From Deltaproteobacteria bacterium CG07_land_8_20_14_0_80_60_11 (GTDB lineage Bacteria; Desulfobacterota; Desulfobaccia; Desulfobaccales; 0-14-0-80-60-11): a stretch of DNA of 7,147 nt. Positions 6,147 to 7,147 of this stretch are shown here, one piece after another. Each line of letters opens with the position of its first letter. The first letter of the stretch is position 1. The stretch covers positions 457 through 7,603 of the forward strand of contig PEWM01000272.1 of NCBI GenBank assembly GCA_002779455.1. Reading direction: 5' to 3'. The notes under the pieces were generated by a model. The model made no database searches and was not told where the DNA came from. It saw nothing but the letters and a program-made list of their open reading frames with translations. Made by a program: the position numbers and the translations under genes.

Positions 6147-7147
6147 TGAAACGGCTGATCACTCCCGCCTGCCTTGTGGTTGTCTGCCTGTTGGTCCTGG
6201 CGGAGGTGGCGGCCCGCGTCTTTTTTGCCCAGGATATTTCTGGTCGCTTTGACTACGGCTACAATCCCCAGGCCGGCTTCGCCGAGCCCGCCGACGGCAC
6301 GGTTGAACTCTTCCGGGCGGGGGGGCGGCGCTTCCACCCCCAGACCTTTAAGCGCCATCGGCCCCCGGGAACCTTCCGCATCTTTGTGGTGGGCGACTCC
6401 GTCCCCCGGGGGCCCAGCTTTAGAACGGCCTATCCCTGGTTCCTGGGCGATGAATTGCGCCGGCACGATATTGCCGCCGAGTCCATCAATCTGGCCGTGC
6501 CCGGCTATGGACCCCGCCGCTGTCAGGTGGTGCTGAAAAAGATCATGGAGTACGAACCCAGCCTCATCGTCCTGCACATCAACGACACCAACAAGTGGGA
6601 GGATGAGCGGGAGTGGCGCCGCAGCCAGGAATTCAAAGGGTGGCACCCGCGGCACTGGCTGATGAAAGTTTTTATTTTCCGGCGGCTGTATGAGGCCAAG
6701 CTCGAGAAGGTGTTCTGGCCCCTGGTGCCCGAGGCGATCCGCCTAAAATATGCCGTGAACGACGCTGACGCCCAGGTGGCCGCGGGCCAAGACCCCCGGG
6801 AGATCGCGGCCCGCATCCGGCTGGCGAAGGAGACCGCGGCGGAAAATGTGGCCATGCTGCGCCAACAGCATATTCCCCTCATCCTCGTCACCCAGTGCCG
6901 GCTGGAAGAAGACCCCCGGCATGGCCTTTACCTCAGCGACCACGGTTTGGACCCCCTGGGGAAAACCCTGGTAGGCCCGGGAGTCTTCCATATCTCTATG
7001 CAGGAGGTTTTTTCCAGGACGGATTTCCGGTCGCATTTCGCCAATTTCGGCGGCCACCTGCACAAGGAAGGCCATCAGGTTTTGGCTCACGCCATCTGGG
7101 AGAAAATCGAACAGGAACGGGCCGCCTTGGGACTTCCAGGGGCTAAG
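6146..7147 (+). CDS. Membrane-anchored SGNH/GDSL-family protein, probable O-acyltransferase partner (3' end outside window)
   Basis: The frame runs 334 codons from ATG to the window edge without a stop. Residues about 4-27 are a hydrophobic signal-anchor after MKR, placing the rest outside the cytoplasm; there is no lipobox. The SGNH blocks are FVVGDSVPRG with Ser85 (block I), SINLAVPGYGPR with Gly120 (block II), and LHINDTNK with Asn146 (block III). The terminal block is NFGGHLHKEGHQVLA at 300-314 with H304. The usual Asp three residues before that His is Phe301, with Asn300 next to it, so the DxxH motif is not intact. The start overlaps the MBOAT stop (TGATG) and has no Shine-Dalgarno, indicating coupled translation. 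MBOAT plus anchored SGNH matches AlgI/AlgJ-AlgX, PatA/PatB and DltB/DltD, so acyl transfer to an extracytoplasmic polymer is the best inference. Esterase activity is an alternative. Confidence 0.87.
   Translation, partial: MKRLITPACLVVVCLLVLAEVAARVFFAQDISGRFDYGYNPQAGFAEPADGTVELFRAGGRRFHPQTFKRHRPPGTFRIFVVGDSVPRGPSFRTAYPWFLGDELRRHDIAAESINLAVPGYGPRRCQVVLKKIMEYEPSLIVLHINDTNKWEDEREWRRSQEFKGWHPRHWLMKVFIFRRLYEAKLEKVFWPLVPEAIRLKYAVNDADAQVAAGQDPREIAARIRLAKETAAENVAMLRQQHIPLILVTQCRLEEDPRHGLYLSDHGLDPLGKTLVGPGVFHISMQEVFSRTDFRSHFANFGGHLHKEGHQVLAHAIWEKIEQERAALGLPGAK

Noticed and set aside
1..7147. CRISPR array, tRNA, rRNA, insertion sequence or toxin-antitoxin genes
   Set aside because: No regularly spaced repeats, no cloverleaf-like sequence, no transposase and no small gene pair seen on either strand.

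Overview
The window is GC-rich, densely coded DNA. All six genes I recognise lie on the + strand. It most likely comes from a Gram-negative bacterium of the former Deltaproteobacteria (Desulfobacterota). I infer this from the YidC type, with its large periplasmic domain, from the yidC-jag-mnmE-rsmG order, and from the general character of the proteins. There is no rRNA or other phylogenetic marker, so the taxon is not proven.

Left part (1-4303): a conserved housekeeping block of the kind usually found near the replication origin. It holds the 3' part of yidC (membrane protein insertase, cut by the window start), jag/khpB (KH-R3H RNA-binding protein), mnmE (tRNA wobble-uridine GTPase) and rsmG (16S rRNA G527 methyltransferase). 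yidC and jag are 18 nt apart, and jag and mnmE overlap by ATGA. The usual partner mnmG is not between mnmE and rsmG. That 126-nt gap instead contains two palindromic REP-like elements in opposite orientation.

Middle (4304-4565): a 262-nt non-coding stretch with no convincing terminator. It has a possible sigma70 promoter with a perfect TATAAT inside an inverted repeat, small hairpins in the predicted leader, and a third REP-like palindrome 36 nt before the next gene.

Right part (4566-7147): a two-gene unit overlapping by one base. The first gene encodes an AlgI-type MBOAT membrane O-acyltransferase. The second encodes a membrane-anchored SGNH/GDSL-family protein that stays open to the window end. 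By analogy with AlgI/AlgJ-AlgX, PatA/PatB and DltB/DltD, the first would pass acyl groups across the membrane and the second would place them on an extracytoplasmic glycan. The glycan cannot be identified here.

The least ordinary features are three related palindromes. Each has a 5' GTAG and a hairpin beginning GGGCG, and their inner stems differ in sequence but stay paired. They look like members of a REP/BIME-type repeat family. I see no clearly new multi-gene system.
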